DNA from: Pseudomonadota bacterium
GTDB lineage: Bacteria; Pseudomonadota; Gammaproteobacteria; Burkholderiales; Thiobacillaceae
Assembly (NCBI GenBank): GCA_021811235.1
Contig: JAJZPG010000003.1
Location: 90,610 to 154,609, forward strand
Direction: 5' to 3'
DNA: 64,000 nt
The notes under the pieces were generated by a model. The model saw only the letters and a program-made list of their open reading frames with translations. It was not told where the DNA came from and ran no database searches. Below, in pieces: positions 62,210 to 64,000 of the stretch (positions within the stretch are counted from its first letter, which is position 1; the number at the start of each line of letters is the position of its first letter). A program made the position numbers and the translations under genes.

Positions 62210-63432
62210 CAGCGTGCCCATACGTAGAATCCGATCGCGAAGTACTGCACGATCCACAGCACCAGCAGCCCGATGCTGAGGTTGCCCAGTCGGGTCAGCG
62301 CGGGCGACGGCGTGTAGACGCCCTTCGTCTGCCCGGCCTTCCAGGCCACCGTCAGCAGATAGCCCAGCACCACGCCGCCCAGCACGGCGAAGGTGATGAA
62401 GAAGAGCGAGGTGCTGTACCAGTCGAGGTTGATCTTGTAGTCGAGCGCGTCGTAGCCGTGCGTGCCCAGCAGGGTGATGAAGCGCAGCGCCTCGCGCGCC
62501 GCGGCGACCACGATCAGCGCCACCGCACCGATGCCGAACGGCGCGTAGCCCCACAGGCCCTGGTCGAGTTTGTTGCCGAGCAGGCGCGGGAAGAAGGCGG
62601 CCGTCAGGAGCGCAATGGCGCTCGCCCACACCCAGGCCGAGGTGGCGAACCAGGCCATCTTCTCCGGCAGCGTGGCGAGCCACAGCGCGCCGCTCGCCAC
62701 CGCCAGCACGCCGCCGGCGAGCATCAGCCTGTGGGCCAGCGGAAGCAGCCAAGCGATGTAGCCGGCATCCTCGCCGGGGCGCCCCATCAGGTAGCGGCGG
62801 TAGGCGAACAGCCAGGCCGCGACGACGGCCACCGACAGCAGGATGAAGAAGGCGAAGCGCGTGACGCTGTAGGCGTGCAGCGACTGGCCGCCCGGATTGA
62901 TGTTGCCGTTGGGCGCGTACCAGCCCATCCACTGCTCGGGCAGCAGCATCTGGTAGGAGAGCACGTGCATGATCCAGCCGACCACCAGCATCAGCACCAG
63001 CGACGCCACCATCTGCCAGGCGCTGCGCGTGGGCTGGCTGGCGAGCTTCGGATTGCGGTAGTAGAAGGCGTACATCGCCAGGTAGGCGAGGATCAGGATG
63101 ACGATGAAGCCGATTACCCAGCGCGCCGACAGCACGTTGGAGGTGTACCAGAACGGATCGTAGATCACCTGCACGAACAGCAGCGGCGCGACGCCGAGCA
63201 CGATGGCGACCGACACCGCCACCTTGGCGGTGGTGATCATCGCGGCGGCGAGGCGGCGCCAGTGGGCGTCGCGGCTGAAGGCACCGTACAGCGTGAGCGC
63301 GGAGGCGCCCAACATCACCTGCACCGCGGCGATGTGCAGCGCCCAGGTCAGCACGCCCAGCACCAGGAAAATGATCGGGTGGGACGGTATGCCGGCGGGA
63401 TCGCGCAGGGCATAGAGCATGGCGGCATCCAT
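62209..63432 (-). CDS. Polytopic membrane protein, possible b-type cytochrome, in the fcc operon
   Basis: A 407-residue protein with about nine or ten hydrophobic helices. Histidines in or next to helices are H18 and H33 (IPSHPIIF, TWALHIAAVQ), H156 (GWIMHVLSYQ), H186 (QSLHAYSVTRF) and H234 (LPLAHRLMLAGG); they could ligate b haems. The outline resembles subunit I of bd-type oxidases in a general way, but I cannot confirm that family and see no quinol loop. It lies between two cytochrome c genes with overlaps or a 3-bp gap, so it is probably the membrane anchor or quinone/cytochrome exchange point of the sulfide dehydrogenase system. Confidence 0.7.
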   Translation of the reverse strand: MDAAMLYALRDPAGIPSHPIIFLVLGVLTWALHIAAVQVMLGASALTLYGAFSRDAHWRRLAAAMITTAKVAVSVAIVLGVAPLLFVQVIYDPFWYTSNVLSARWVIGFIVILILAYLAMYAFYYRNPKLASQPTRSAWQMVASLVLMLVVGWIMHVLSYQMLLPEQWMGWYAPNGNINPGGQSLHAYSVTRFAFFILLSVAVVAAWLFAYRRYLMGRPGEDAGYIAWLLPLAHRLMLAGGVLAVASGALWLATLPEKMAWFATSAWVWASAIALLTAAFFPRLLGNKLDQGLWGYAPFGIGAVALIVVAAAREALRFITLLGTHGYDALDYKINLDWYSTSLFFITFAVLGGVVLGYLLTVAWKAGQTKGVYTPSPALTRLGNLSIGLLVLWIVQYFAIGFYVWAR

Positions 63433-63435
63433 GGC

Positions 63436-63874
63436 TTACTCCTTCTCGGGCGCGGCGGCGGTGCGCACCACAGGTTGCGGGGACGGGTTGAGCGAGACGA
63501 TGAAGCGCGCCAGTGCGTAGGCTTCGTCGTCGTTCAGCGGAATGTGTGGCATGTAGATGGTGTTGCCGGTGCCGAGCGCGCCCTGCAGATAGGTCTGCAC
63601 CATCGCCACGTCGGTGTTGCCGCCGAAGTAGTTGGCCAGCGGCCGCATGCCGGTGGACGATAGCGAGTGGCAGTTGGAGCACGTCGTGAGCGCGAGGCTG
63701 CGGCCGGCTTCCAGCGCGTTGTGCGGATTCACGTTGCGCAGGCGGTCGGGCACGAACACCTGGGTCTGCAGAAAGCCCTTCTTCTCGAGCAGCGGGATTT
63801 CCGACTTGATGTCGAGCCCCGGCACGTCGCGCGCGATCACCTGGTTGGAGTACACGTACTGGCCGGCGACAAAC
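63436..63874 (-). pseudogene. Cytochrome c gene cut at its 5' end by an IS element
   Basis: The frame encodes FVAGQYVYSNQVIARDVPGL and onwards to a class I haem motif TTCSNCH, a candidate Met ligand in YMPHIPLNDDEAYALARFIV and a short tail. It has no start codon or signal peptide of its own: reading upstream, the frame runs straight into the inverted repeat of an IS3-family element at 63875. A GTG at 63855 could start a leaderless fragment that lacks export. The missing part may also have carried another haem domain. It is the first visible gene of the fcc operon; the membrane-protein gene follows after 3 bp. Confidence 0.8.
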
Positions 63875-64000
63875 TGAATCGCCCCGGCTGCAGTAGATAC
63901 CTTTGAGCTTTAAACTTGAGGCAAGAAGGAGGTGTCATGAGCAGCAAGCGGTACCCGGAAGAGTTCAAGATCGAAGCGGTCAAGCAGGTGACCGAGCGCG
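63875..64000 (+). mobile_element. IS3-family insertion sequence, left end
   Basis: The proposed left end TGAATCGCCCCGGCTGCAGT has the TGAA-CGCCCCGG start common in the IS3 family. It is followed within 62 bases by a transposase OrfA gene with a strong AAGGAGG ribosome site. The element continues past the window, so right end and target duplication cannot be seen. It interrupts a cytochrome c gene. Confidence 0.75.
63937..64000 (+). CDS. IS3-family transposase OrfA, 3' truncated by window
   Basis: The visible 21 residues, MSSKRYPEEFKIEAVKQVTE and one more, are the start of the helix-turn-helix protein OrfA of IS3-family elements (transposase_8 type). A near-perfect Shine-Dalgarno GAAGGAGG lies six bases before the ATG. 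The orfB integrase part would follow by frameshift outside the window. Confidence 0.85.
   Translation, partial: MSSKRYPEEFKIEAVKQVTER

Noticed and set aside
62210..63682. Upstream extension of the monoheme cytochrome frame
   Set aside because: The extension lies in shadow of the membrane protein, and the cytochrome has a good signal peptide from 62209.

Overview
The window is GC-rich, densely coded chromosomal DNA from a betaproteobacterium. The gene content points to a chemolithoautotrophic sulfur oxidiser of the Thiobacillus type: reverse-direction dissimilatory sulfur genes (sat-aprB-aprA), a flavocytochrome c sulfide dehydrogenase operon (fccB with several cytochromes c), and a CbbQ/CbbO-type RuBisCO activase pair. 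This assignment is inferred from gene content and order; no rRNA or marker comparison was possible.

Layout. 1-6.0 kb: the end of tamB, then a tightly overlapping surE-pcm-nlpD-rpoS stress cluster and a HAD nucleotidase. 6.2-12.9 kb: an alanine-type aminotransferase, hom and thrC (threonine branch), a uracil-DNA-glycosylase-like protein, a GST and msrA, with remnants of a dispersed palindromic repeat in three gaps. 13-17.2 kb: a more accessory stretch with a methyltransferase divergent from a GlxA-type AraC regulator, and a two-gene PIN-like DUF4411 plus HTH/ImmA-IrrE protease module that looks like a toxin-antitoxin or defence cassette. 17.2-33 kb: housekeeping genes (glnS, mnmA-nudJ-rluE divergent from icd, a cold-shock gene, earP-efp, dnaE, metG, ispB), one tRNA-Pro(CGG), and a compact promoter-terminator unit that looks like a small RNA with anti-Shine-Dalgarno loops. 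33-39.5 kb: rplU-rpmA-obgE, convergent with a five-gene operon (YkgJ, DUF4124, cbbQ, cbbO, a 92-aa unknown). 39.7-44.1 kb: sat-aprB-aprA and a 137-aa unknown. 44.2-49.7 kb: a glutamine amidotransferase head-to-head with a retropepsin-like protease, then folE2 and xseB-ispA-dxs. 49.8-59.5 kb: an orphan Rieske oxygenase, an EamA transporter, small proteins, a thioredoxin-like TPR protein, pip, and a FIST / small coiled-coil / MASE1-GGDEF-EAL c-di-GMP signalling set. 59.5-64 kb: a six-gene sulfide dehydrogenase operon whose first visible gene is cut by an IS3-family element at the window edge.

How the genes work together. Sulfide would be oxidised in the periplasm by the flavocytochrome. Sulfite would be oxidised in the cytoplasm by AprBA and Sat with energy conserved as ATP, and CO2 fixation would be supported by CbbQO. 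The most interesting items are the interrupted fcc operon with an unassigned haem-protein-like membrane subunit, the candidate anti-SD small RNA, the DUF4411/ImmA module with a 9-base C tract in its reading frame, the palindromic operator over the folE2 promoter, and the cbbQO operon without RuBisCO genes beside it.
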